Positions 27,054 through 36,746 of a stretch of 64,000 nt of DNA are shown in pieces. This stretch comes from Pseudomonadota bacterium. Its GTDB lineage: Bacteria > Pseudomonadota > Gammaproteobacteria > Acidiferrobacterales > Acidiferrobacteraceae. The stretch spans positions 1 through 64,000 of the forward strand of contig JAKAXM010000007.1 of the NCBI GenBank assembly GCA_021816625.1. The letters are read 5' to 3'. The first letter of the stretch is position 1. Each line of letters starts with the position of its first letter. Both the position numbers and the translations under genes were made by a program. The notes under the pieces were generated by a model. It made no database searches, was not told the origin of the DNA, and saw only the letters and a program-made list of their open reading frames with translations.

Positions 27054-27622
27054 GCGAGCAGGGACAGACCCAAGTGGTGCAGGGGCTGCACGACCAGTAT
27101 CGCCACCAACTCAAACCCGATCACGACCAGTACCGGTGACAGATCGATCCCCGAAATGAGCGGCAGGAGCCGCCGCGCCGGACGCATAAAGGGTTCCGTG
27201 AGGTGTATGGCGAGATCGGTGAAGGGGTGTTCGCCATAGGGGCTCACCCAGCTCATGAGGACCCGCACGAAGACTGCCCCGATCAAGACATAGAGCGTGA
27301 GCTGAATGAGATCGGCAAAGCTTAGGATTAGGATGCCGGCCAGATGCGGTATCGCTTGGACGAGGAGCGTCATCAAGGTGATCTTGATCGCCTCCAGGAC
27401 GATCAGTAGCACCGCCGAGGCAAAGTCGATGCCGAAGAAGCCCGGGATGAGCCGTCGTAGCGGCAGCAAGGGACCGTTCGTGACGCGCACGATGAACTGG
27501 CTAAACGGGTTGTAGAAGTCGGCATGGGTAAGTTGCAAAAGGAAGCGCAGCAGTACCAGGATGATGTACATCCCAAACAGCGTATCGATCAAGAAGGCTA
27601 GGGCCTGGCTCAGGTAGCTCAT
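27050..27622 (-). CDS. yggT: YggT family membrane protein
   Basis: A 190-aa protein with two YggT repeats. Each has paired hydrophobic helices and a P-L-x-x-x-R-R-L-I/L-P motif (PLLPLRRLIPGFFGIDFA and FMRPARRLLPLISGIDLSP). The start at 27622 overlaps the proC stop as ATGA; the track adds an upstream leader that is not needed. The function is unclear, with osmotic or cell-division roles proposed for relatives. Confidence 0.9.
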   Translation of the reverse strand: MSYLSQALAFLIDTLFGMYIILVLLRFLLQLTHADFYNPFSQFIVRVTNGPLLPLRRLIPGFFGIDFASAVLLIVLEAIKITLMTLLVQAIPHLAGILILSFADLIQLTLYVLIGAVFVRVLMSWVSPYGEHPFTDLAIHLTEPFMRPARRLLPLISGIDLSPVLVVIGFELVAILVVQPLHHLGLSLLA

Positions 27623-28443
27623 AAGGCCCCCAGCTCGGCGCCGAGCGCGCGCGACCGATCGCGCGCGGCCAGGATGGCCCGCGCCCACATCTCCCGGAAG
27701 CCATCGCCCAGGAGACTCGCCACGGCCCGTTCCGTCGTGCCGCCTGGCGAGGTGACTGCCGCGCGCAAGGCTGCGGCATCCGCCGGTTTCGAGGCGAGCA
27801 TGCGCGCGGCCCCCAGGATGGTGTTGGCCGTCAAGCCCGCGGCCAGATCGGCCGGCAGACCCGCCGCTACCCCGGCCTCGGCCAGGGCCTCGGCCAGCAA
27901 AAAGACATAGGCAGGTCCGCTGCCCGACAGGGCCGTAGCGGCATCCATCAGCGCCTCATCCGCCAGCCAAAAGACCTGGGAAACCGCCCCCAGCACGGCC
28001 GCTGCCACCGTGCGCTGCGCGTCCGACACCGCCGGGCTCGCCCATAAGGCCGTGGTTCCGGCCTGGATCAAGGCCGGTGTGTTGGGCATGGCACGGACGA
28101 CCGCCTGGCCGCCGCCTAGCCACCGGTCGATATCGGCGCCCCGCACGCCGGCCGCCACCGAGATGAATAGGGGTGCCCGGTGGGCGATGAGCGGCGCGAT
28201 GGAGTGGCAGAGCGCGCGTAGCCCCTGCGGCTTGACGGCCAACACTACGGTGGGGCTGGCCGCGACGACGCCGGCTGCGTCCGGGCATACCGTAAGGCCG
28301 AGCGCCTGGGCCCGGCTCTGGTGGGTGGGGTTGCGGTCATAGACGCCGATGTGGGCCGGTGCCGCGTAGCCGGCCGTGAGTCCCGTGGCGAGCGCAAGAC
28401 CCATGTTGCCGGCGCCAATGATGCCTATCGTAAAGTTCTGCAT
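27619..28443 (-). CDS. proC: Pyrroline-5-carboxylate reductase
   Basis: A 274-aa protein with the NADPH motif GIIGAGNMGLALATGL. AVKPQGL lies near residue 73, RAMPNTPALIQAG near 118 and SGSGPAYVFLLAEALAEAGV near 163, which is the catalytic/dimer region. It reduces P5C to proline. Translation is coupled to yggT. The gene yggS, which often sits beside proC and pilT in relatives, is absent here. Confidence 0.96.
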   Translation of the reverse strand: MQNFTIGIIGAGNMGLALATGLTAGYAAPAHIGVYDRNPTHQSRAQALGLTVCPDAAGVVAASPTVVLAVKPQGLRALCHSIAPLIAHRAPLFISVAAGVRGADIDRWLGGGQAVVRAMPNTPALIQAGTTALWASPAVSDAQRTVAAAVLGAVSQVFWLADEALMDAATALSGSGPAYVFLLAEALAEAGVAAGLPADLAAGLTANTILGAARMLASKPADAAALRAAVTSPGGTTERAVASLLGDGFREMWARAILAARDRSRALGAELGAL

Positions 28444-28485
28444 GGGGTGAGTGTAAGGGGACTCGACTTTAAGGGAAAGACCGCC

Positions 28486-28513
28486 TTGTGTCCGTGCTTG
28501 CGCCCGTTATACT
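28486..28513 (+). promoter_or_regulatory. Candidate sigma70 promoter of pilT-pilU
   Basis: TTGTGT (28486-28491) and TATACT (28508-28513) are separated by 16 bp. The predicted start near 28520 is 25 bp before the pilT ATG. Confidence 0.5.
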
Positions 28514-28544
28514 TCAATTAACCCTTATCTTGGTAACACACCGT

Positions 28545-29618
28545 ATGGATATCGCAGAACTCCTGGCCTTCGCCTTCAAGCAAAAGGCCTCCGATCTACA
28601 TTTGTCCGCGGGCTTGCCGCCGCTCATTCGCGTCGACGGAGACGTCAAACGGATCAACGTAGACCCTCTGGACGAGCGTGCCGTTCATAATATGGTCTAC
28701 GACATTATGAACGACAAGCAGCAAAAGGAGTATGAGGAGCGGCTGGAGTGCGATTTTTCCTTCGAGCTACCGAATATCGCGCGCTTTCGCGTCAACGCCT
28801 TCAATCAAAACCGCGGCCCAGGCGCGGTCTTTCGTACCATACCATCCAAGGTACTGACGCTCGAGCAGTTGAACGCCCCGGCGATTTTCAAGCAAATCGC
28901 CGACCAGCCGCGCGGCATCGTGCTCGTGACCGGTCCCACGGGGTCCGGTAAATCGACGACCTTGGCTGCGATGATCGATCACGTGAACGAAAGCCGCCGC
29001 GAACATATCCTTACCATCGAGGATCCTATCGAGTTCGTTCACACGAGCAAGAATTGCCTTATAAACCAGCGCGAGGTCCATCGCGACACGCTGGGTTTCG
29101 ACAACGCCCTGCGCTCGGCCCTGCGCGAGGACCCGGACGTGATTCTCGTGGGCGAATTGCGCGATTTGGAGACCATCCGTCTGGCGTTGACCGCAGCAGA
29201 GACCGGACATCTCGTATTTGCAACCTTGCATACGAGTTCTGCCGCCAAGACCATAGACCGCGTGGTCGACGTGTTTCCGGCAGCCGAGAAGGAGATGGTG
29301 CGCTCCATGTTGTCGGAGTCGCTGCGCGCCGTTATATCTCAGACCCTGCTCAAAAAGGCCGGCGGCGGCCGCATCGCGGCCCACGAGATCATGATCGGGA
29401 CCCCGGCGATCCGCAACCTGATCCGCGAAAACAAGATCGCGCAGATGTATTCGGCGATCCAGACGAGTCAGTCGGTCGGTATGCAGACGCTCGATCAATG
29501 TCTCATGGAGCTCGTACGGCTGCGTCAGGTTACGGTCGACGAGGCGCGCAGCAAGGCCGCGAACAAGGATGCGTTTGGCAACAATGCGGCCGCCCCGGCG
29601 ACCGCTGCGCGGAGGTAG
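28545..29618 (+). CDS. pilT: Twitching motility ATPase PilT
   Basis: A 357-aa hexameric retraction ATPase. The start MDIAELLAFAFKQKASDLHLSAG is typical; the track start 19 codons earlier is not. Walker A GPTGSGKST lies near residue 135, the Asp box EDPIEFVH near 163, and VGELRDLETI (Walker B) and HTSSAAKTIDR near 205-230. AIRNLIRENKIAQM near 290 is the PilT-specific retraction motif. It drives type IV pilus retraction together with PilU. Confidence 0.97.
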   Translation: MDIAELLAFAFKQKASDLHLSAGLPPLIRVDGDVKRINVDPLDERAVHNMVYDIMNDKQQKEYEERLECDFSFELPNIARFRVNAFNQNRGPGAVFRTIPSKVLTLEQLNAPAIFKQIADQPRGIVLVTGPTGSGKSTTLAAMIDHVNESRREHILTIEDPIEFVHTSKNCLINQREVHRDTLGFDNALRSALREDPDVILVGELRDLETIRLALTAAETGHLVFATLHTSSAAKTIDRVVDVFPAAEKEMVRSMLSESLRAVISQTLLKKAGGGRIAAHEIMIGTPAIRNLIRENKIAQMYSAIQTSQSVGMQTLDQCLMELVRLRQVTVDEARSKAANKDAFGNNAAAPATAARR

Positions 29619-29623
29619 CCATC

Positions 29624-30736
29624 GTGGGATTTCTGGATCTCTTGCGGCTTATGACCGAGAAGGGGGCGTCCGATCTCTATATTACGGCGGGTGTCGCGCC
29701 CAGTATGCGCGTCGACGGCAAACTGGTGGCGGTGACCCGTCAGCCGTTAAACGGCGAGCAGGCGCGGCAGTTCGTCTACAGCATCATGAATGAAGATCAG
29801 CGCAGCGAATTCGAGGAGACGAACGAGTGCAACTTCGCGATCAGCCCGCAAGGCATAGGGCGATTTCGCGTGAATGTCTTTCGTCAGCAACAACGCGTGG
29901 GCATGGTGTTGCGCAAGATCGAGACTCGTATCCCGCACTTTGAGGAATTGAATCTTCCACCAGTCTTGAAGGACATCGCGCTCACCAAGCGCGGGCTCGT
30001 GATCTTCGTGGGCGCCACCGGTTCAGGTAAGTCGACATCGCTTGCGGCCATGGTCGGTTACCGCAACGAGTATTCGAGCGGCCACATCATCACGATCGAG
30101 GATCCGATCGAGTTCGTGCACGAGCACAAGAGCTGCATCATTACCCAGCGCGAGGTCGGGGTCGATACGGACTCGTTTGAGACCGCTCTCAAGAATACCT
30201 TGCGCCAGGCGCCGGACGTGATCCTGATCGGTGAGGTACGCGCCCGCGAGACCATGGATTATGCGATCGCCTTTGCCGAGACCGGCCACTTGTGCCTTAC
30301 CACCTTGCACGCCAACAGCGCCAATCAGGCCCTCGACCGCATCATCAACTTCTTTCCCGAGGACAGGCGTGGGCAGTTGCTCATGGACCTCTCTTTGAAT
30401 CTCAAGGCCGTGGTATCGCAACGCCTGATCCCCAAGCGCGATGGCAACGGCCGGGTCGCAGCCGTCGAGATCATGATCAATACCCCGTTGATCGCGGATC
30501 TGATCCTAAAGGGCGAGATCCATGGGATCAAGGAACTCATGGCCAAGTCCGGGGAGGCCGGCATGCAGACCTTCGATCAAGCCCTGTTTGGCCTGTACGA
30601 GGCCGGCCTCATAGGGTATGACGAGGCCATGCGCAACGCGGATTCCCAGAACGATCTGCGGCTGCGCATCAAGTTGCAGAGCAAGGACGCGAAAGACGGG
30701 GCCCTGGGCGACACGCTACGCAACATCACATTCTGA
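29624..30736 (+). CDS. pilU: Twitching motility ATPase PilU
   Basis: A 370-aa PilT-type ATPase starting at GTG 29624, with GGAGG eight bases upstream. The long 560-aa track ORF is an out-of-frame run through pilT and not a fusion. Motifs: GATGSGKST near 130, EDPIEFVH near 158, GEVRARETM (Walker B). The AIRNLIRE-type motif is replaced by LIADLILKGEIHGIKE, the usual PilT/PilU difference. It helps PilT in forceful retraction. It starts 6 nt after the pilT stop, so the two form an operon. Confidence 0.96.
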   Translation: MGFLDLLRLMTEKGASDLYITAGVAPSMRVDGKLVAVTRQPLNGEQARQFVYSIMNEDQRSEFEETNECNFAISPQGIGRFRVNVFRQQQRVGMVLRKIETRIPHFEELNLPPVLKDIALTKRGLVIFVGATGSGKSTSLAAMVGYRNEYSSGHIITIEDPIEFVHEHKSCIITQREVGVDTDSFETALKNTLRQAPDVILIGEVRARETMDYAIAFAETGHLCLTTLHANSANQALDRIINFFPEDRRGQLLMDLSLNLKAVVSQRLIPKRDGNGRVAAVEIMINTPLIADLILKGEIHGIKELMAKSGEAGMQTFDQALFGLYEAGLIGYDEAMRNADSQNDLRLRIKLQSKDAKDGALGDTLRNITF

Positions 30737-30783
30737 TACCGGATTGGGAGGCTGCTCGGTTTCAAGGAGCGGACGGCCTTGCC

Positions 30784-30813
30784 TTGGCGGCAGGCGCGAA
30801 CTCGCGCTAGAAT
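30784..30813 (+). promoter_or_regulatory. Candidate sigma70 promoter of murI
   Basis: TTGGCG (30784-30789) and TAGAAT (30808-30813) with 18 bp between. The murI ATG is 90 bp downstream. Confidence 0.4.
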
Positions 30814-30903
30814 CCGCGGGTCGTTAAAGGACGTGCCGAGAGGGGCGCGGCGCGCGCCCATGGGACGGATCCGCCGCCATGATGACGTAAGGCAGGAAGA
30901 TTG

Positions 30904-31707
30904 ATGACCCGTGAGCGTCCCATCGGCGTATTTGATTCCGGCATCGGCGGCCTTACGGTCGTGCACGCCCTGATGCGGGCCTTGCCAAACGAGCGCATCG
31001 TGTATTTTGGCGACACGGCGCGGCTGCCCTACGGCACCAAGTCGTCGGCGACCATCGCAGGCTATGCCGCGCAGATTACCGAATTCCTGTTGAAGCGCGA
31101 CGTGAAGATGCTCGTCGTGGCCTGTAACACCATGGCCGCGGTAGCCTTGCCGGTCGTGACCGGCCTGTCTCCGGTCCCCGTGGTGGATGTTCTCGACGCG
31201 GGCGCCCGCGCGGCGGCCGGTGTGAGCCGGGTCGGGCGGGTCGGCGTCCTTGCGACCCTCACCACCGTGAGCTCCGGTGCCTATGAGCGCGCCCTGCGTA
31301 TTCATGCCCCAGAACTGCATGTGGTGGCCAAGGCCTGCCCTCTGTTCGTCCCGTTGGTCGAGGAAGGGTGGTTGGATCATCCGGTAACCGAGCTTACGGC
31401 GCAGGAGTACCTGCGACCAGTGCTGGCCCAGGGCGTCGATACGCTCGTGCTCGGCTGCACCCATTACCCGTTGCTGAAGCCTTTGCTTACGCGTCTCGTG
31501 AGCGATACGACGGTCCTCGTGGATTCCGCGGAGACCACCGCGGCCCGTGTCGCCGCGGTTTTGCAGGCGCAGGACCTGTGCCGGCCGCCAGGGGACATGC
31601 CGCCCGCGCATGAATACCACGTTACCGATGTCCCGCAACGCTTTCGGGCGGTGGGCGCCTTGTGTCTTGGCGGACCGCTTCCCGACGTTCATCTCGTGCG
31701 CTGGTAG
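30904..31707 (+). CDS. murI: Glutamate racemase
   Basis: A 267-aa protein starting at the ATG at 30904 (a TTG precedes it). GVFDSGIGGLTVV, with the catalytic-loop Asp/Ser, lies near residue 8. CNTMAA near 74 and LGCTHYPLL near 185 hold the two catalytic cysteines that exchange protons. It makes D-glutamate for peptidoglycan. A glycosyltransferase-like gene follows 8 nt later. Confidence 0.95.
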   Translation: MTRERPIGVFDSGIGGLTVVHALMRALPNERIVYFGDTARLPYGTKSSATIAGYAAQITEFLLKRDVKMLVVACNTMAAVALPVVTGLSPVPVVDVLDAGARAAAGVSRVGRVGVLATLTTVSSGAYERALRIHAPELHVVAKACPLFVPLVEEGWLDHPVTELTAQEYLRPVLAQGVDTLVLGCTHYPLLKPLLTRLVSDTTVLVDSAETTAARVAAVLQAQDLCRPPGDMPPAHEYHVTDVPQRFRAVGALCLGGPLPDVHLVRW

Positions 31708-31715
31708 GAGGAGTC

Positions 31716-32810
31716 GTGGGCCCCGCGCCGCTCATGAGTTCCGCTCAGTGGTATTGGCCCGGCCGGCCGCCGCTTCCGGACGCTCACTTCGTCGTCGCAA
31801 CCGCGGAGGCCGCAGCGCAAGCGACGGCGCTGCTGGTTGCCCTTAAGGAGGCAACGGCCAAGCCGTTTGCGCTGCTCTTGTTGGATGAAGGCCCTTATCA
31901 TGGGCCCTTGCCGTGGCTGCGTCTCCCGGGTTTGCGGCCCCGACGGGTGCTTGCGCGTCTTAAGGCGCGCTCGCTCTTATGTCTCGTAGACGGCGAACGG
32001 GTACGCGCGCTGGCTGCGGCGGCGAATTGTCCGGTCGTGTGGGTAAATGGCCGTTCCCGTGACCTGCTCACCTTGGGACAGGTATGCGTGGCGAGCCGGG
32101 CCGTGGCCGATCATATCGGCGGGGGCACGGTCACGGGCGATCCCCTGGTCACCTGGTCGCCGTCCGTTACGACGGCGGACGCGGGATTTTGTGGGCGCTT
32201 TGCGGCCGTGCGCACGGCCGGCCGCTTCATCCTGTATTTCGGGAATACCGTCGCAGGCGACGAGACCGTGGCCTACCAGACTTTTCTGGGCGTGCGCGCG
32301 GGGGCGGGCGGTCTGCTTGCGCTGGCCCCGCACGACCCCACGCGCCACGAAGGCGTGTATCGGGACGCGATCAAATATCATCTACAGACCGTGCGCCAAA
32401 CCCGCCTCATGACATCCGAGGTCCCGGCCAAGACTCGCGTGTATTACATCGAGAGCCCGGCGGCACGCCAGGCGATGTACGCCTGCGCCGATGTGATCGT
32501 AGTCGGCGGCACGTTCACGGACACGCCTGCGCCGCCCCTGGATGAGGGGATCTGGTGCGGGACCCCGCTTGTGCTTGGACCCTATCCCAAAGACGCTCGG
32601 CTGGCCGCCGCGCAGGCCGCCCTGGTGGCCGCAACAGGCCCCACCGCGGAGGCCGTGGCCGCCGAGGTGCAGGCCCTGCTCGCCGACCCGGACCTGCGGG
32701 CGCGCCGGTCGCAGGCCTGGCGGGAATGGTTGACGCTCCAGGGTACGGCACAGGCGCGCTTCGTGACATGGTTTCAGCGGTTCGATGCGTCTCCGACAGC
32801 GTTGCCGTAG
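31716..32810 (+). CDS. KdtA-like (GT30-type) glycosyltransferase, divergent
   Basis: A 364-aa protein. The GTG at 31716, with GGAGGA four bases upstream, is chosen over the track start inside murI. CVASRAVADHIGGGTVTGDPLV near 120 and ADVIVVGGTFTDTPAPPLDEGIWCGTPLVLGPYP near 260-295 follow the layout of the C-terminal half of Kdo transferase (WaaA). The overall match is loose, and the membrane-anchoring N-terminus of WaaA is missing. It may modify lipopolysaccharide or another surface sugar. Co-transcription with murI suggests an envelope role. Confidence 0.55.
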   Translation: MGPAPLMSSAQWYWPGRPPLPDAHFVVATAEAAAQATALLVALKEATAKPFALLLLDEGPYHGPLPWLRLPGLRPRRVLARLKARSLLCLVDGERVRALAAAANCPVVWVNGRSRDLLTLGQVCVASRAVADHIGGGTVTGDPLVTWSPSVTTADAGFCGRFAAVRTAGRFILYFGNTVAGDETVAYQTFLGVRAGAGGLLALAPHDPTRHEGVYRDAIKYHLQTVRQTRLMTSEVPAKTRVYYIESPAARQAMYACADVIVVGGTFTDTPAPPLDEGIWCGTPLVLGPYPKDARLAAAQAALVAATGPTAEAVAAEVQALLADPDLRARRSQAWREWLTLQGTAQARFVTWFQRFDASPTALP

Positions 32811-32824
32811 GCCCCGCACTCCGC

Positions 32825-34108
32825 TTATCGCGCCCGCCCCCGCTCATAGGCGATCTCGCCGTCCTTGATGGTCATGACGACCTGTCCGCGCACGGTTTTT
32901 CCAAAAAACGGGTTATTGCAGCCCTGCGTCTGCCGAGAACCGAGGTCCAGTGTCCAGGTGGCGGCGGGGTCGTAGAGGCAGATGTCGGCCGCGCCGCCGG
33001 GCTTGAGGGTGCCGGCTGCGATCCCAAGCGCTGCGGCGGGCCCGGAGGTGAGTGCTGCCAGGGCCCGTACGAGCCCGATATCCCCCCCTTCCGCGAGTTC
33101 CAGAGTGAGCGGCAGGAGCGTTTCGAGACCCGCGATCCCGGGCGCGGAGTCACTGAAGGGCCGCTCCTTGGCATCGGGCTCGTGCGGTTGATGGTCCGAG
33201 CACACCGCATCGATCACGCCGCCGGCTACGGCCGCCCGCAAAGCCGCGCGGTCTGCTACGGTCCGTAGCGGGGGCCGCACGTGATAGTTGCTGTCGAAGA
33301 CCCCGATATCGTCTTCCGTCGCGTGGAGCTGGTGGATGGGCGTATCCGCCGTGATCTTTAGTCCGCGCTGCTTGGCGTCGGCGATCAAGGCTGCGCCACG
33401 CGCCGTCGAGATGCCGCAGAAATGGGCGCGCGCGCCGGTCTCCTGAATGAGCGCCAAGGCCCGGAATATCTCGATCAGCTCGGCGCTTTCCGGTATGCCC
33501 GCAAGCCCGAGCCGGGTCGACACACGCCCCTCATGGACTACGCCCTGTGCACCCAGCCACGGGTCCTCGGGGGTCAGGAAGACCAGCAGGTCCATCCCGG
33601 CGGCATACTCGAGGGCGTGGCGCAAGACGGCTGTGTCTTTGATGGGCGCACCCGCGTTGCCAAGCCCGATGCAGCCGGCCGCGTGCAAGGCGTGCATGTC
33701 GGCTAAATGGCCGCCGGATAGCCCGCGCGTGAGGGCGCCTATGGGTAGGACCCGGGGCCCTGCGACCTCGCGGGCGCGATTGATTAGCCACTGGACGGCG
33801 GTCGGATGTTCGAGAACGGGCTCGGTATCCGGTGGACAGCACAGGGTAGTGACGCCGCCCGCCAGGGCGGCGCGACCTTCGCTTGCGACCGTGCCCTTGT
33901 GTTCAAGGCCCGGTTCGCGCAAGCGGGCCCGCATGTCGATGAGTCCCGGGCACACCACGAGCCCCTGGGCCTCGATAGTGCGGTCGGCGATGAAATCTGC
34001 GGGCGGTGCAAGCCCCGCGATCTGCGCACCCTTAACATAAAGGGTCGCCACGCCGTCCCAACCGGTGCCAGGATCGATGACGCGCCCGCCGACGATGGCG
34101 ATGTTCAC
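32825..34108 (-). CDS. pyrC': Dihydroorotase-like protein PyrC' (probably non-catalytic)
   Basis: A 427-aa amidohydrolase fold. The late zinc motif DHQPHEPD survives, but three metal or catalytic signatures are altered. The normal D-x-H-x-H-L-R-E-P-G reads [10 protein letters not shown], the H-x-E-D site reads FLTPEDPW, and H-v-S-T reads FCGIST. No carboxylated lysine is evident either. This matches the inactive PyrC' that forms a complex with PyrB in Pseudomonas-type ATCases. The gene order pyrR-pyrB-pyrC', with 4-nt overlaps, supports that. A catalytic dihydroorotase must lie elsewhere. Confidence 0.9.
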   Translation of the reverse strand: MNIAIVGGRVIDPGTGWDGVATLYVKGAQIAGLAPPADFIADRTIEAQGLVVCPGLIDMRARLREPGLEHKGTVASEGRAALAGGVTTLCCPPDTEPVLEHPTAVQWLINRAREVAGPRVLPIGALTRGLSGGHLADMHALHAAGCIGLGNAGAPIKDTAVLRHALEYAAGMDLLVFLTPEDPWLGAQGVVHEGRVSTRLGLAGIPESAELIEIFRALALIQETGARAHFCGISTARGAALIADAKQRGLKITADTPIHQLHATEDDIGVFDSNYHVRPPLRTVADRAALRAAVAGGVIDAVCSDHQPHEPDAKERPFSDSAPGIAGLETLLPLTLELAEGGDIGLVRALAALTSGPAAALGIAAGTLKPGGAADICLYDPAATWTLDLGSRQTQGCNNPFFGKTVRGQVVMTIKDGEIAYERGRAR

Positions 34109-35079
34109 GATGTCTTGGCCTCCGCCGCTTGGGCCCCGGCCAGTCGTGCCAAGATCGCCATGCGTACGGCGATACCGTTCGTGACCTGGGGCAGGATGAC
34201 CGATTGGGGCCCGTCGGCGACCTCCGAGGCAATCTCGAGGCCGCGGTTCATGGGCCCGGGGTGCATGACGATTGCCTGCGGATGGGCGTGCCGCAGACGA
34301 TCGGGCGTAAGTCCGTATAGTGCAAAATACTCGCGCGCGCTTGGGATGAGGGCCCCGCTCATGCGCTCGAACTGCAGGCGCAACATAATGACGACATCGA
34401 CGTCCTTCAGGCCCGCGTTCATGTCGGTGTAAGGGGTGACCCCGAGGCTTGCGACCGCGGCGGGCATGAGCGAGCGGGGCGCGATTACGCGGATCTCTTT
34501 GGTGCCAAGCGCCGTCAGTGCATGGATCTGGGAGCGTGCCACTCGCGAGTGCAGGACATCACCTACGATGGCTACCGTAAGACGACGAAAGTCGCCCTTG
34601 TAGCGGCGTATCGTGAACATGTCGAGCAAGCCCTGGGTCGGATGGGCGTGGCGCCCATCCCCGGCATTGACCACATGCACATGCCGGGGGACGGAGCGCG
34701 CAATGAGGTCTGCGGCTCCGCTTAGGGGATGACGGATCACGAACAGGTCCGTATGCATGGCCTCGAGATTGCGCACGGTGTCGAGCAGGCTCTCGCCTTT
34801 CTGGGTGGCCGATACGCTCGTATTGATGTTGATGATGTCGGCCGAGAGGCGCTTGCCGGCGATCTCGAACGTGGTGCGCGTGCGCGTACTCGCCTCGAAA
34901 AACAGATTGACTATGGTCTTGCCGCGCAGCAGGGGGACCTTTTTGATCTCGCGCTCACCCACGCTTATGAAGGATTCGGCAGTGTCGAGGATTTCTGTGA
35001 TCGTCCGCCCGCTCAGGGTCTCGGTCGTGAGAAAATGCTGACGTTGCTCCGCGCTTTCGCGCGTTCCTTCGGCAATCAC
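34105..35079 (-). CDS. pyrB: Aspartate carbamoyltransferase catalytic subunit
   Basis: A 324-aa protein with the carbamoyl-phosphate loop [13 protein letters not shown] near residue 60. [14 protein letters not shown] lies near 143, MLRLQFERM near 235 and [13 protein letters not shown] near 278. It catalyses the first committed step of pyrimidine synthesis. It overlaps pyrR and pyrC' by 4 nt each. The N-terminal extension fits the class that assembles with PyrC'. Confidence 0.96.
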   Translation of the reverse strand: MIAEGTRESAEQRQHFLTTETLSGRTITEILDTAESFISVGEREIKKVPLLRGKTIVNLFFEASTRTRTTFEIAGKRLSADIININTSVSATQKGESLLDTVRNLEAMHTDLFVIRHPLSGAADLIARSVPRHVHVVNAGDGRHAHPTQGLLDMFTIRRYKGDFRRLTVAIVGDVLHSRVARSQIHALTALGTKEIRVIAPRSLMPAAVASLGVTPYTDMNAGLKDVDVVIMLRLQFERMSGALIPSAREYFALYGLTPDRLRHAHPQAIVMHPGPMNRGLEIASEVADGPQSVILPQVTNGIAVRMAILARLAGAQAAEAKTS

Positions 35080-35564
35080 TCCGGTTTCTCCGTGATCCGG
35101 ACGCCCAGCGGGTTTGGTCCGGTGAGTTTTATGTGCTGATGGGGGCTCAACGTCACCGCCGCTCCCACGATATCCGGTTGCACGGGGAGTTCGCGTCCGT
35201 CGCGCACGATCAATACCGCGAGTGCTACGGATGCGGGGCGTGCAAAGTCGAATATCTCGTTTAAGGCCGCCCGGATGGTGCGGCCGGTGTGGAGTACGTC
35301 ATCGACCAGGATGATATGGCGCCCGTCGAGCGATACGGGCAAGTAAGACGTCTTGACCTGCGGATGGATGCCCACCCGACTGAAGTCGTCCCGGTAGAAG
35401 GAGATGTCGAGCGTCCCCAGGGGCTCCGTGAACGCGAGCCGTTTATGCAGACGTTCGGCGACCCACACGCCGCCGGTGTGGATGCCGATCATGAGCGGCT
35501 TGCGTTCCTTGAAGGGACCGGCCCCGTCGACCATGCGCGCCAAGGCGTGCTCCACGTCGATCAC
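35076..35564 (-). CDS. pyrR: Bifunctional PyrR, uracil phosphoribosyltransferase/regulator
   Basis: A 162-aa protein with the PRPP motif [21 protein letters not shown] near residue 85 and [13 protein letters not shown] near 48. In Gram-positive bacteria PyrR regulates pyr mRNA; in proteobacteria the attenuation role is less certain, and it may act mainly as a weak UPRTase. It is embedded between yqgF and pyrB with 4-nt overlaps on both sides. Confidence 0.94.
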   Translation of the reverse strand: MIDVEHALARMVDGAGPFKERKPLMIGIHTGGVWVAERLHKRLAFTEPLGTLDISFYRDDFSRVGIHPQVKTSYLPVSLDGRHIILVDDVLHTGRTIRAALNEIFDFARPASVALAVLIVRDGRELPVQPDIVGAAVTLSPHQHIKLTGPNPLGVRITEKPE

Positions 35565-36013
35565 AGTTTGCCTACCTCGTTTTCCGGTGCGTCCGGTCGG
35601 CGCTCATCGAAAAAGGCCTGAAGTATGGTGACGGCCGCCAAGGTATCGAGTGTGGCCTTGCGCCGGCTCTTGCGCGCGCCGGTGTCTGTCAGCTGCTCGC
35701 GCGCCCATAGCGTCGTCAACCGCTCGTCGACCCAGTATACCGGGAGATGGTAGCGGCCGTCCAAGCGGTGCCCAAAACGCCGGCTCAAGCCCGTCATCGG
35801 ATTGTCGCTGCCATCCATGTTGCGGGGCAGACCGATGACGAGACCGACGGGCTCCCAGAGGCGCAGCAGGCGTTCGATCGCCGTCCAGTCAGGCCCGCGG
35901 CGCGAGCATTGAACGGCCCCTGCGCCCTCGGCATGACCGGCGGGCGAGCGTCCCACCGCTACGCCTATGCTCTTGGTGCCGTAATCGAACCCTAGAAATA
36001 TCCCGTCGGTCAC
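35561..36013 (-). CDS. yqgF: YqgF/RuvX, Holliday-junction resolvase-like protein
   Basis: A 150-aa RNase H-fold protein. The GTG at 36013 overlaps the yqgE stop (GTGA); the longer track start adds 7 codons. The catalytic Asp is in FLGFDYGTKSIGVAVG, LVIGLPRNMDGSDN is the mid motif, and VDERLTT near 105 is another acidic motif. Relatives process pre-16S rRNA. It lies in the conserved yqgE-yqgF-pyrR order. Confidence 0.93.
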   Translation of the reverse strand: MTDGIFLGFDYGTKSIGVAVGRSPAGHAEGAGAVQCSRRGPDWTAIERLLRLWEPVGLVIGLPRNMDGSDNPMTGLSRRFGHRLDGRYHLPVYWVDERLTTLWAREQLTDTGARKSRRKATLDTLAAVTILQAFFDERRPDAPENEVGKL

Positions 36014-36573
36014 GCGTGCCCGGCGTCCCCGCACAGCCGTGTCACGTCGACCCCCAGGAGATGTGCCGCCGCCGCCCAGCGGGCCTCGGGCGGGGTCTTA
36101 AACAAGACCTCGGAGGTCGCCGGGACACTCAGCCAGGCATTGTCGGCGATCTCTTGCTCGAGTTGCCCCGGTCCCCACCCGGCATAACCGAGGGCCAGGA
36201 TAAACTGTTTGGGGCCCTCGCGGTTGGCGATCGCCTGGAGGATGTCCCGGGAGGTGGAGACTCCGAGGGTTTCGCTAACCGCCAGGGTCGATTCCCAGGT
36301 GCCGAGCGGTTCATGGACGACGAAGCCCCGATTGTTTTGGATGGGGCCCCCGAAGTACACCGGTTGCCGGGCGGCGAGGGTATCGGGGTTTTCGATCTCG
36401 AGTTGCTGAAAGACCTCCCTCAAGGCCAGTTCGATGGGCCGGTTGATGATGATGCCCATGGCGCCTTCGGCGCTATGTTCGCAGATCAAGGTCACGGTCC
36501 GGAAGAAATTGGGATCGCCCAGACCGGGCATGGCGATCAGGAATTGGTTGGCGAGCGGTGTGGTCGCGTTCAT
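36010..36573 (-). CDS. yqgE: YqgE/AlgH family protein
   Basis: A 187-aa protein with GGAGG before the ATG. It begins with NQFLIAMPGLGDPNFFRTV, then GAMGIIINRP near 38, VYFGGPIQNNRGFVVH near 73 and LALGYAGWGPGQLEQEI near 130, all typical of UPF0301. The biochemical role is unknown. The gene is usually linked to yqgF, as here. Confidence 0.94.
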   Translation of the reverse strand: MNATTPLANQFLIAMPGLGDPNFFRTVTLICEHSAEGAMGIIINRPIELALREVFQQLEIENPDTLAARQPVYFGGPIQNNRGFVVHEPLGTWESTLAVSETLGVSTSRDILQAIANREGPKQFILALGYAGWGPGQLEQEIADNAWLSVPATSEVLFKTPPEARWAAAAHLLGVDVTRLCGDAGHA

Positions 36574-36746
36574 GACGTCCTCCCAGCGAAGTGGTGGGCA
36601 CGTGGGCCGAGACTGTAAAGGCCCCCTGAGTACGGCTTAAACGAGCGACGAGAGGCGTGGGAATCCCGTCTAAGTATTGCCTCGCCCAGCGCCTGTTTCT
36701 TGGCTGCGCCCTAGTATCCGGCATGGTCTGCGCGGTTTCAAGGGAA

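Noticed and set aside
29054-29623. Apparent 560-aa fusion upstream of PilU
   Set aside because: The first 190 codons run out of frame through pilT; a GTG with GGAGG at 29624 gives the normal PilU.
30577-31692. 371-aa ORF opposite murI
   Set aside because: Antisense to murI and the end of pilU, with no motif or RBS.
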